Shown in pieces: positions 24,584 to 33,696 of a DNA stretch of 64,000 bases (within the stretch, counting starts at the first letter, position 1; the number at the start of each line of letters is the position of its first letter). The stretch spans positions 18,945,983-19,009,982 of the forward strand of contig NC_081182.1 of the NCBI RefSeq assembly GCF_029867415.1, read 5' to 3'. Below the pieces are notes generated by a model. That model made no database searches. It worked only from the letters and a program-made list of their open reading frames with translations, and was not told where the DNA came from. This DNA is from Vicia villosa (lineage: Eukaryota; Streptophyta; Magnoliopsida; Fabales; Fabaceae). A program made the position numbers and the translations under genes.

Positions 24584-24596
24584 CCTTTATTTATAG
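24584..24596 (-). promoter_or_regulatory. TATA box of the 107-aa ORF
   Basis: CTATAAATAAAGG stands about 60 bp before the ATG at 24526. Confidence 0.5.
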
Positions 24597-24753
24597 TGGG
24601 TGAAATACCGCGGAAAATAATTTTGCTAATTATTAATAACTTAAATACTAATTGGAAACTTTGTAATGTTAAAAAAACATTTCATTAATATATGCTCAGA
24701 GCATTTAATTGGACGGTACAGAAGTAGCTGAAATGATAAAGAAACTGCAACAT

Positions 24754-25122
24754 CTAGGATATTACAACGGTTAGGACAATGTCTTCTCTGTCCTCCATCA
24801 TTCGAGTGCATTGAATGTCGTCCTCCATTGTCTCCCACCAACGCTGTCTTTCAAGAAAAGCACCTCCCCTTGTTCTAAGTCTCTTGATAGATCTGATTTG
24901 TTCGCCTTGACTCCACTCTCCCTCCAAAAACCTGAGAAGAGTTCTCTTAAGCTGGTCCATGGATTGAATGTTCCAAAACATTACCTGCATGGGAGGTTTG
25001 ACGGCAGAGAAAATAACGTATCCGTTCCTTCGAACAATGGGAGGTTGATAGTCCAAACGCCTTACAGGTGGTGGAGGCTCGGTAGTCCGGTGCGTGCTAT
25101 CTGGCCTTATTCGAGATCTCAT
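24754..25122 (-). CDS. Small ORF of unknown function, possible PB1-like fold (second)
   Basis: This ORF has 122 aa with ATG at 25122. A frame extension to 25146 starts with GTG and is disregarded. A TATA-like CTATAAATTAGG (25156-25167) lies about 35 bp upstream. After a basic, Pro-rich N terminus (about residues 1-32) the layout is YVIFSAVKPPMQVMFW (beta pair), SMDQLKRTLLRFLEG (helix), RSIKRLR (basic), METMEDD-type acidic stretch and DIVLTVVIS (final strand). This parallels the neighbouring 107-aa ORF despite little sequence identity. No known family is recognised. The transposase gene starts about 580 bp away in the opposite direction. Confidence 0.55.
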   Translation of the reverse strand: MRSRIRPDSTHRTTEPPPPVRRLDYQPPIVRRNGYVIFSAVKPPMQVMFWNIQSMDQLKRTLLRFLEGEWSQGEQIRSIKRLRTRGGAFLERQRWWETMEDDIQCTRMMEDREDIVLTVVIS

Positions 25123-25155
25123 TTTTTCGTGTGTGTACTGATGCACACAAGAAAC

Positions 25156-25167
25156 CCTAATTTATAG
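25156..25167 (-). promoter_or_regulatory. TATA box of the 122-aa ORF
   Basis: CTATAAATTAGG stands about 35 bp before the ATG at 25122. Confidence 0.45.
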
Positions 25168-25382
25168 AGGGACAATTAGGGTTTCATTTACAAGGGAAAA
25201 ACATAAACAATAATTTTGAAGAATAAAAATTAGGGCCCCACATGGTCCCCATCTGTTTTCTGTCCTCCGCATGCGTCCGAAACGAGTTCCTGTACCCTAG
25301 CATGCGCCTGTAATGATTCCTGAAGCGATTCCTGATAGATTCCTGCAACGATTCCCCCTATCTTCATGCATGCAGCCCTATC

Positions 25383-25575
25383 TTTTGTGGCATGCATTAG
25401 TCATGTCTAAGTTACTATCTTGTGCAGAATTATTGCTTCATTTCTTGCATGCATTACCCTTGTGTAAGAGGTGGGGACGAGATTATCTTGTGGCATGCAT
25501 TAGTCATGTCAAAGTTACAATCTTGTGCAGAATTATTGTTTCATTTCTTGCATGCATTACCCTTGTGTAAGATTT
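25383..25575. repeat. About two copies of a repeat related to 23692-23899
   Basis: The words GTGGCATGCATTAGTCATGT, CTTGTGCAGAATTATTG and TTCATTTCTTGCATGCATTA recur, and GGTGGGGACGAGATTATCTT occurs once. They sit just before the transposase TATA box. Looser GATTCCTG repeats lie at 25310-25360. Confidence 0.85.
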
Positions 25576-25580
25576 CTTGC

Positions 25581-25590
25581 ATGATATATA
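25581..25590 (+). promoter_or_regulatory. TATA box of the MULE transposase gene
   Basis: ATGATATATAGG lies about 115 bp upstream of the ATG at 25705, immediately after the repeat array. Confidence 0.5.
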
Positions 25591-25704
25591 GGAACTACTT
25601 CACATACTATTTTTTACAACCATCACAACTCTCCCAAACATTACTTCCTTTTACAACACAACACAATTCTCACATTTCTTCTTTCATAAACACATATCAA
25701 AATT

Positions 25705-27900
25705 ATGGCATCCACCTCGCAGTTCAAAGTTCGTGTTCATATGAATGGTGAGACATACCACTGCGACAAAAACAGTTTTCTATTTAGAAACACAAACTCA
25801 ACACGTTTTGCTCTAAATAGACAATCAGATTTCTCTTATCTAAAAAGGAAAATCGAATCCAAAATAAGAGAACAAGTGTCTCAGATATTTTACCGACAAC
25901 CCCTTCTTCAACCTAACAACTCAGTCATATTCTGTCAATCACAGATAACAACTGACTTAGAGGTTCAAAACACGTTCCTCACCCATGAACATTTTGGTTA
26001 TGATTATCTGGAACTGTACACAGTGGTTGAACAAAATGCTCCTTCGCAAAATATTCAGTCACAAGTTATTGATCCTGTTGTTGATGACGAACAACAACCC
26101 GAGCATGTCATTGACGAAGAAACTGATATAGAAGATGTTGTTGATGAGCTGGTGAATCGTGAATCCGAAGATGAAGGTGACGAAGAAGTTCCAGTACCGG
26201 ATCGAGTACCGGATACACATGCATATTCACCTCCGGCACATTTCACAACGCTTAATTTAGGAGAGGACGAGCCATCGTCCGATATGTTCTACAATCCGAT
26301 ACGTTCGATATCTCAAGCCCACACCTGCGTCACCACTAACATGGCGCAAGATCATCGAAAACTCAGTCATGACATGATATGTCATACCATCATTCCTCTG
26401 GTCGAAACTGACCCATCCCTGAAGGTGAAGACAATTATTTCTCATTGCGTTTCTGTGTTCAAATACAGACCTTCGTACAGAAAGGCTTGGTTGGCGAAAC
26501 AGAAAGCAATTGAAAGAGTCTACGGCAACTGGGAGGAATCGTACCAACAACTTCCTCGCTACCTGGCTGCACTGCAATTGTATTCACCTGGGACTGTTAG
26601 TATATTGGAGACACTGCCGGCACAGTCCCAGGACGGAACCCCTCTCGAAGGTAATGGAATCTTCCATAAACTATTCTGGGCGTTTCGACCATGCATCGTC
26701 GGTTTTGGTTTTTGCAAGCCGATTATTCAAATTGATGGAACGTGGCTATATGGGAAATACAAGGGAACTTTGTTGATGGCGGTCGCGCAGGATGGAAATA
26801 GCAACATTTTTCCAATAGCCTTTGCTTTGGTAGAAGGGGAAACAGCTGCTGCTTGGGGTTTCTTTCTGAAGAATCTCCGAGCTAGAGTCGCTCCACAACC
26901 TAATCTTTGTTTGATTTCTGACAGGCACGCTTCTATTGACAGCGCATACAACAATCCGGCAAATGGTTGGCACAACCCTCCCTCTAAGCATGTCTACTGT
27001 ATTAGGCATATAGCACAAAATTTTATGAGAGAGATCAAGGATAAATTTTTGAAGAACCACTTGGTGAACGCGGGGTATGCCTTAAACCAACCTGGATTTC
27101 AATACTACCGCCGAGAAATAGCGTTGACAAATCCAGATGCAGGGAGGTGGATTGACAGCATTGACAGAGCGAGATGGACTAGGTCATACGACGATGGGGC
27201 TAGGTGGGGTCACATGACTACAAATCTTGTGGAATCAATGAACGGGGTTTTCAAAGGCATTCGAAACCTACCTGTAACTGCCTTGGTTAGTGCTACGTAT
27301 TTTCGGATGGCAACTCTGTTCGCCACAAGAGGTAAGCGGTGGAATTCAGTGTTACAAACACAACAGGTCTACAGCGATGTGTGTATGAAATATATACAAC
27401 AGGAATCTGCCAAGGGTAACACTCACCGAGTGACCGAGTTCGACCGTCATGGCCACACCTTCAGTGTAAAGGAAACAATTGACCACAACCAGGGACTTCC
27501 ACGACAACAGTATCGCGTCAATATCCCAGATCGTTGGTGCGACTGTGGCCAATTTCAAGCATATCGCATGCCTTGCTCTCATGTCCTTGCAGCATGTTCA
27601 CATACTCACTTTGATGCATTATCTTTGGTATCAGAAATTTACAAGGTATCAACGTTGCTCAACGTATACGACAATTACTTTCCGGTGGTAGCAATGGAAG
27701 CATATTGGCCTGTGTACGAGGGGGAAACAGTTTGGCATAACGATTTAATGCGTCGGAATAAAAGCGGTCGACCAAACAGCAGGCGTATTAGAACCGAGAT
27801 GGACGTAACTGAAAAAATGCAGAGGAAGTGTAGTATATGTCGTGAGGTAGGACATAATAGGACAAAATGTCCCAATCGTGGATCTAGCTCCACAACATAG
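25705..27900 (+). CDS. Intact Mutator-like (MULE) transposase
   Basis: This is an uninterrupted 731-aa ORF with no intron. Residues 1-110 form a PB1-like N-terminal region (QFKVRVHMNGETYHC, then SYLKRKIESKIRE), followed by an acidic linker (about 120-165). The MULE catalytic core shows the DDE set: D344 in IIQIDGTW, D406 in LISDRHAS and E510 in NLVESMNG, with the family C-x2-H (C432, H435 in YCIRHIAQNF) between the second and third. A SWIM zinc finger (C612-x-C614...C624-x-H626) follows, then a CCHC zinc knuckle near the end (C709, C712, H717, C722). The enzyme cuts and joins DNA at terminal inverted repeats of the element in the nucleus. With all catalytic and zinc residues present it could still be active. 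A domesticated (FAR1/MUG-like) role is possible but less likely, given the neighbouring element-like repeats. Confidence 0.92.
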   Translation: MASTSQFKVRVHMNGETYHCDKNSFLFRNTNSTRFALNRQSDFSYLKRKIESKIREQVSQIFYRQPLLQPNNSVIFCQSQITTDLEVQNTFLTHEHFGYDYLELYTVVEQNAPSQNIQSQVIDPVVDDEQQPEHVIDEETDIEDVVDELVNRESEDEGDEEVPVPDRVPDTHAYSPPAHFTTLNLGEDEPSSDMFYNPIRSISQAHTCVTTNMAQDHRKLSHDMICHTIIPLVETDPSLKVKTIISHCVSVFKYRPSYRKAWLAKQKAIERVYGNWEESYQQLPRYLAALQLYSPGTVSILETLPAQSQDGTPLEGNGIFHKLFWAFRPCIVGFGFCKPIIQIDGTWLYGKYKGTLLMAVAQDGNSNIFPIAFALVEGETAAAWGFFLKNLRARVAPQPNLCLISDRHASIDSAYNNPANGWHNPPSKHVYCIRHIAQNFMREIKDKFLKNHLVNAGYALNQPGFQYYRREIALTNPDAGRWIDSIDRARWTRSYDDGARWGHMTTNLVESMNGVFKGIRNLPVTALVSATYFRMATLFATRGKRWNSVLQTQQVYSDVCMKYIQQESAKGNTHRVTEFDRHGHTFSVKETIDHNQGLPRQQYRVNIPDRWCDCGQFQAYRMPCSHVLAACSHTHFDALSLVSEIYKVSTLLNVYDNYFPVVAMEAYWPVYEGETVWHNDLMRRNKSGRPNSRRIRTEMDVTEKMQRKCSICREVGHNRTKCPNRGSSSTT

Positions 27901-28012
27901 TTTTTAGTTTCGATGCTATTTGTAATTTACTTTTTCAATGGAATGAACTTTTTTCATAGATTTTATGGGTTACAACAACACAAAAAACATTACCAAAAAA
28001 ATAATGGATGCA

Positions 28013-28323
28013 CCCATGGAAAAAAAATTACCGAAAAAATTATATTAAAAAATAATGTTGAAAAAATAGTTGAAAAAAAAAACTATAAAAAAATTCAGGA
28101 GAAAATATATTAAAGAAAATAAATAACATAAAAAAATGAAGAAAAAAAATAAGGGGGGTGTTGTCGCCACCATGGAAAAAAAATTACCGAAAACATTATA
28201 TAAAAAAATAATGTTGAAAAAATAGTTGAAAAAAAAACTATAAAAAAATTCAGGAGAAAATATATTAAAGAAAAAAATTACAAAAAAAAAATGAAAAAAA
28301 AAATAAGGGGGGTGTTGTCGCCA
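28013..28323. repeat. Tandem duplication of a roughly 156-bp A-rich unit
   Basis: Unit 1 (about 28013-28167) and unit 2 (28168-28323) share CCATGGAAAAAAAATTACCG, AATAATGTTGAAAAAATAGT and AAATTCAGGAGAAAATATAT. Each ends in a GGGGGGTGTTGTCGCCA word. Confidence 0.8.
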
Positions 28324-28423
28324 GGGGGGGTGGCGACAACACCTAATTTTAAAAGGAAGGCGCCAGTGGGCCTGGCGAGTATGTATTGGGTTTGAGTGTT
28401 GTCGCCACCCCCCTGGCGACAAC
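28311..28423. repeat. Paired inverted repeats with TGTTGTCGCCA arms
   Basis: There are two hairpins. GGTGTTGTCGCCA (28311-28323) pairs with TGGCGACAACACC (28331-28343). GTTGTCGCCA (28398-28407) pairs with TGGCGACAAC (28414-28423). They may be remnants of the right end of the MULE unit. Confidence 0.7.
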
Positions 28424-28429
28424 GTGGTG

Positions 28430-29009
28430 TATTTAGCAAAAAACTGACATTTTTGTAATTTTTTTGAAAACTGGGTTATTTTTAAAATTTTTTTTAAAAA
28501 ACTTGATATTCAAAAAAAAATTCACACGATACTATATAAAAATAAAAAATAAAAAAACAAATATTTAAAGAAGACTTAACAAATTAACTAATGAATGCCT
28601 TTAATTGCGTGATTTTGCCAGTTCAATTAATCCAAACGAATCCCGTAAAGACACGATAATTATTCATTCATTCATTCCTTCTCATTCTCCATTCCTTTCG
28701 TCGCCGGCACAATATACCACGTTCTTCGACTCCATCACATCACTCTCAATCCTAACCCTCCATTTTTTCCATCGCTTCAAATCAACGGTCCACATCTCTT
28801 TCCCCTCACTTTTCAACCAGGACGGCGCCACTACGACCCATTTCTTTTTCTTTTTTTTTTTTGCCTTTTTCGTTTCCTTTTCTTTCTCTAACAAATTTTA
28901 GTTCCACTTCCTCAGCAAAATAAAAATATTACTAGTAATTAAAAAATAAATATTTTATTTTATTTGTTAGTATTAAAACTTTAAACACCTTCGTTCGTTG
29001 CTTACAGGA
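28430..29009 (+). promoter_or_regulatory. Intergenic and presumed promoter region of the RING gene
   Basis: This is an AT-rich stretch followed by CT-rich DNA (28640-28890). It has no coding of its own. The RING 5' UTR starts somewhere around 28990-29010, where TTTCTCTCTCTAG-type pyrimidine tracts appear. Confidence 0.35.
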
Positions 29010-32000
29010 CTTTGCTTTCTCTCTCTAGAAACTTTCTATGCAAATTCTTTCTCTCTCTTCTCTTTCTTCTAAACCTTCAAACACAGAGAACAACCAGAAG
29101 AAGAAAAAGAACCTCACCAAAAGGTACCTCACAAATTCAAATTTCTTCCTTCAACTATTTCTATTCAATTTCCACGCTGCTATTTTTAGTCACTTTTTCT
29201 ATTGACTTTAATTAAAGAAAAATCGATGATTTTTTTTTTTATATATCAACTTTTTCGGTGTTCATCCACGTCCATATCTATATATAACATGATGATACAA
29301 TTGATTAAATAAATAAATTTAATAATATATACGTATTTTATGCAAATTTGAATTTTGTTTTTTGATATTTTTTACATGATGAAATAATTTTTGGTTTCGT
29401 TGAAATTAATTGATGGAAGTGTTTGGTTGTGTTAGGAATAGGTTTGGTGGAAATTGAAATTGTGGTTTGTATTTATTTAATATTTTTGTTAATTTGATTT
29501 TTGATTGAATTTTTGGTGTTGTTGTGAGTTTAGTTATGGTTTTGAGGTTAAATTCAGCGGTGAAATAGGTATGATTGTGTGGAGAATATTGGATGAAAAG
29601 CTTTGTCCTTTCAAAAATGAAGCGACCTCCAAATTTTTCTGATGATCAATCATAGCTATGTGGTTGCTTTTTGTTTTTTTTCTCGTTCAGTTATTGTTAT
29701 TTCAGTCTAGGAAAATTCAAAATTGATTGATTTTGAGCAAAAGGGTTTCTTTGTTTCGTCGTAGAAAATGTTGCTTTGTAGTTTGATGATTACGGTTTTT
29801 GGCGCTTGGTTTTCGTCTTTATCGTCTGATCATGTATTGGTTTGTGATTTTCTGTTTCAATTCTGTTTTTTACATTTGTTCTGATTGAAGTGCGAAATTG
29901 TAGCTATGAAACACTAACACATACACAAGCACCAACCCGTTATCATGGGTAATAATTGTAAAAAAAAAAAAAAAGAAGGAATAAATTGAACGTTATCACA
30001 TGTGTTGTCGTGTCGGTGTTCAAAAGATGCATATAAGTCATTGCTATGAAGAAACATGCTAATTTGCTGTCTTAGTTTTATATAAGTATAATGCTTCTGA
30101 CAATCATTTAGGTTGTATGAGTTTTTGATTATCTACATCATGCCAATGTTACAGATTTGAAAGGAATAAACTGTTGAAAAATTGATGGATGGTAAAAGGG
30201 CCAATGATGGGGTGATAGTCCCCAGAAAGGGGATAGGCAGCAGTATGTTAAAAGATACTGTAAACACTCGAAATGGTCAAGTATGTAGCCGCCTTGGTTG
30301 CAGCAGCAAAGTCGGCTCTTCTAAAAGTTCTCAAATTGGTTCGTCTGAAAAGGGTAAATCTTTGAGGCCTTCATTTCGGTTCTCATCAAATGGTAAGGAA
30401 ACAATTGGTAGCTCCTCTAGAACTTCCTCGGGAAGTAGTAACCCAGGAAAACCCAATAGAAAGCCTCAGAAAACATTAGCATCTCATATAGAGATAGATT
30501 CATCTGAAACTAGTAGCGTACAAGATGAACCAGAAGTTTCAAAGCCCTCACCCCCACCTGAAAAAAGTAAGAGGGGTCTTCAAGCTGAGGATGAAACACG
30601 GGTTCAAGAAGTAGGGAGTTCTAGTGTAGCATCTAATACAAGATCTAGGAGGAATTTTCATCCAAAACCTGGATTACGTAGTCAAGAAGTTCAAAGCACG
30701 GGTCCTGGGACACGTGCTGGTACCAGTAGGCATGGGTTAAGAAACCTCAAATGCAACTCTGTCTCCGATGTTGTCCCTGCCGGTTCTGCACCATCAGATT
30801 CAAATCTTAACAGAAGAAATGACTCCATAAAAAAGAGAAATTGTGAAGGGGAAAGTAGTTCTACAGCTAGAGGGAAAAAAATTAATGGGCCCTCAGGTGA
30901 AGGACGGAATTCTGTTTCCCGAAATGGCATATCTATCTCTGATTCAAGAATATCTAGAAATGCCCCTCACAGGGATAGGCCAGACAATAACACAGTGTCT
31001 GTTAGGACACGGAGATCAATTGGCGGTCATGCTAGGGGAAGGCTTTCTGGTCAAGGAAATGCTAATCCTGTGGTACCTAATCAGCAGTCCCTTATCATGG
31101 TACCTTCATTCTCTCATTCTGGCAATCGAAATGCTCTTGGTGTACAAGATCGTAGTTCTCTGGAGACTCCTTCAAGTCCAAGCTCTTACAGTGGAGCAGG
31201 TACTAGCAGCGACGAGTTATACGGTGTTATAACTCCTACAGAATATGGCCTCACTCGTCCTCTCATGAATCGGGATAGTTTTCGACGACGCTACAACATG
31301 GATGGTATTGCAGAGGTAGTTTTCATTTAAACATAGGAATTGCATAGGTATTGTAGAGGTAGTTTTCATTTAAACATAGGAATTGCATAGGTATTGTAGA
31401 GGTAGTTTTCATTTAAACATAGGAATTGCTTATTATATATCATCATGGTCGCTAATGTCAAAGTTCCGAACTAAATTACTGTTTTCTAAATTGTATTCAG
31501 GTATTGTTGGCACTTGAGAGGATTGAACAAGATGTCGAGCTGACACACGAGGTATTTCTTGATTAAAATTTTTGCTTGAATTACTTAATATATCAGTTAT
31601 TTGATTAATTTGTTTTGTGTCTTAATAGCAAATTCTTTTACTGGAGTCCAACTTGTTCCTTACTGGATTAAACTTCTACGATCAGCATAGAGACATGCGA
31701 CTGGATATTGATAACATGTCATACGAGGTTTGTTAATGCCGCAAGGTGTCACAATTCATCTTGTTGCTTTGCGTGTTTGATTTCACAACTATCTTTGTGG
31801 AATATTTGAAGGTTGTTTTCAAATCAGATGAACATATTTTTAAGAATGCATGCGACTAAGAAAGTATGACAATTATAACATAACTGTAAGTCCTATTTAT
31901 TAGAAGTAACAATAGTTTACAAAATTGACAGGAACTACTGGCTCTTGAAGACAGGATGGGTACTGTGAGCACAGCTGTAACAGAGGAAGCTCTGTCGGAA

Positions 32001-32448
32001 TGTCTAAAGAGAAGTTCATATCAATACTCTGACAGTGCATCTAAGGAAGATATCAAATGCAGCATCTGCCAGGTACTTTTTTCTTCTCTTAATTTTGTTA
32101 AAACTTTCGAGTTTGCCAGTTTTTGAATGGAAATGTTATTGCTTCTGTTATCAACTAGGAGAATAATAAGAATCATCAAGTGTCCTTTGTTACTAGTAAA
32201 AATTTACGTCAAATCTCATGACATGGCATAGCTGCTGCCGCCATGTACAGTTTTGAAGTTATAGTTACTTGATCTGATTCAGTTAAGATGATTTGTAGGA
32301 GGAATATGCATCGGAGGAAGAAGTTGGGAGTCTGAAATGCGAGCACAAGTATCACATGGCTTGCATACAGCAATGGCTGCGGCTAAAGAACTGGTGCCCT
32401 ATTTGCAAAGCATCAGTGGCATCGTCAAGTTCACCGCCGTCCCACTAG
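29010..32448 (+). CDS. RING-H2 E3 ubiquitin ligase, MBR/RHG1A-like
   Basis: Coding exons: 30185-31315, 31501-31551, 31629-31727, 31932-32072 and 32299-32448 (523 aa). All introns are GT-AG and the frame is kept throughout. A non-coding first exon (about 29010-29123) and a 5' UTR intron (29124-30154) are inferred from GTACCT and TTACAG signals. The first 377 residues are Ser/Arg/Gly-rich and probably disordered. A conserved region before the RING (LERIEQDVELTHEQ, LNFYDQHRDMRLDIDNMSYE, ELLALEDRMGTVSTAV) is typical of the MBR1/MBR2/RHG1A group. The C-terminal RING-H2 finger has C470, C473, C488, H490, H493, C496, C507 and C510, which bind two Zn ions and recruit an E2. Substrates cannot be read from the sequence; Arabidopsis MBR1/2 act on MED25, and that link is by family only. 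Confidence 0.88.
29902..30033. mobile_element. Small MITE in the 5' UTR intron of the RING gene
   Basis: GCTATGAAACACTAACACAT at the left and GTGTCGGTGTTCAAAAGATG at the right make the same CTATGAAGCACCGACAC-type ends as the two MITEs at 62188-62523. Confidence 0.5.
31304..31430 (+). repeat. 43-bp tandem repeat across the exon 1 splice donor
   Basis: The unit starts GGTATTG(C/T)AGAGGTAGTT and is present 2.8 times (31304, 31347, 31390). It includes the exon 1 end and the GT donor, so two further AGAG|GTAGTT sites follow the first at 43-bp spacing. Reading on past the first donor meets a TAA after four codons. Confidence 0.9.
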
Positions 32449-32669
32449 ATATTGTTAGGCCAGACAATGGAGATTGATTTCTTTCTACCTATCTCTTCTT
32501 TCTTTTCATTTTGATTTCCACTTGTACAAAATGCAGTTTCTCTTGGCCTCTTGTTATTTGTCTTTTGTAAATAACCAATATCTTCATACCATTTATCAAA
32601 TAATAATACAAGCCAATGGCTTGCTAGACTGAAACATCTTGTTAAGCTGCTGGTGCAATAATTCAATCT

Positions 32670-33377
32670 TATGTTTATGTCCTTAGCTAGTTGTTTTTGC
32701 GTTGTTTAATGATTGTGTTTATTTTGGTGGCGAGGATCACCTGGAAAAGCTACATTGGTCGGAAAAAGATACAATGTGGAGAGTGCATTGTATTGTGAAG
32801 TATAGATCAATCTACCCCTTTAAATTTGGTGCACCATGAACCACCTCTGAAAATGATCCATTACCAATTGTGCATCATCGATGTTGTAAAATGATCCATT
32901 ACCAATTGTGCAACATCGAAGTTGTAGTGAATTTTTTCCCTCAAGTACTTAAGTAACAACAATAGCAACAATCAAGCCTAATAAAAATAATGGGATGATC
33001 TTTGTAAAGAAATGAAGAAAGAATTATTGAACTTAACGAAAAAAGTTATAGTTCCACAAAGTGACGCCAAATAATATATATGAGGTCAGCAATAACAACC
33101 AATGAAAAAAATTAGGATAACAAATCTAACAAACTCAATAATTAAAATTAACTTAAACAACTTAAACAATAACTTAGCTATTGTTATCACCCTTTCTCAA
33201 TTTAGAATGGATGTTGATGATTTCAAGTTTGCATACAAGTTTGAAGAAATGACATAGGTGGATGGATGTTGATGATTTCAAGTTTGCATAAAAGTATGAA
33301 GAAATGACATAGGTGGAGAGGTTGGGAATATGTCTAAAACTTGATTAAGTAAAGTGATAGACATATTGTTGAAGAGG
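32670..33377. other. Intergenic DNA with two short tandem duplications
   Basis: AATGATCCATTACCAATTGT occurs twice (32853-32930). A roughly 56-bp unit containing ATGATTTCAAGTTTGCATA is duplicated at 33208-33320. No ORF is visible. The RING 3' UTR probably ends near 32660. Confidence 0.5.
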
Positions 33378-33595
33378 ATCAAATGATATTAAGATGTAAA
33401 AGTTTAATTTGATACTAAATCTCAACCGTTAAAAAAATTAAATAAATGGTGATATTAAATGAAATAAAATAATAAAAAATAAGTAGTCAATTTTTTCCAT
33501 AAAAAATAGGTTATTTATATGATCGTTTGATCGAATACTATTAACGATTGAGATTTGATGTCAAATTAATCTTTGACATCTTGGTGTCATTAGAT

Positions 33596-33597
<2 letters not shown>
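33378..33597. mobile_element. Palindromic MITE abutting a TA microsatellite (about 220 bp)
   Basis: The left arm (AAGATGTAAAAGTTTAATTT ... AAATCTCAACCGTT) pairs with the right arm over about 54 bp with scattered mismatches. The right end runs straight into (TA)n at 33598. It is a different sequence from MITEs 1-3 but of the same size and setting. Confidence 0.65.

Positions 33598-33691
<94 letters not shown>
33598..33691. repeat. (TA)n microsatellite
   Basis: About 94 bp of TA dinucleotides lie between the MITE and the PMD pseudogene. Confidence 0.95.
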
Positions 33692-33692
<1 letters not shown>

Positions 33693-33696
33693 TAGG

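Larger units (their letters stand above)
22581..28430. mobile_element. Mutator-like (MULE) unit with PMD gene and two small ORFs
   Basis: The unit groups a plus-strand MULE transposase (25705-27900) with three minus-strand ORFs (22581-23164, 24203-24526, 24754-25122), arranged divergently. Related tandem repeats with the word GGTGGGGACGAGA lie in front of the PMD promoter (23289-23899) and in front of the transposase promoter (25383-25575). This is the main reason to treat it as one element. The right side holds inverted TGTTGTCGCCA repeats (28311-28423). Terminal inverted repeats and target duplications could not be fixed, and the left end looks truncated at block B. PMD genes carried on transposons are established knowledge; the two small ORFs as cargo are inference. 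Confidence 0.6.

Noticed and set aside
26055..27893. Minus-strand and +2 frames over the MULE transposase
   Set aside because: They are shadows of the intact 731-aa ORF.
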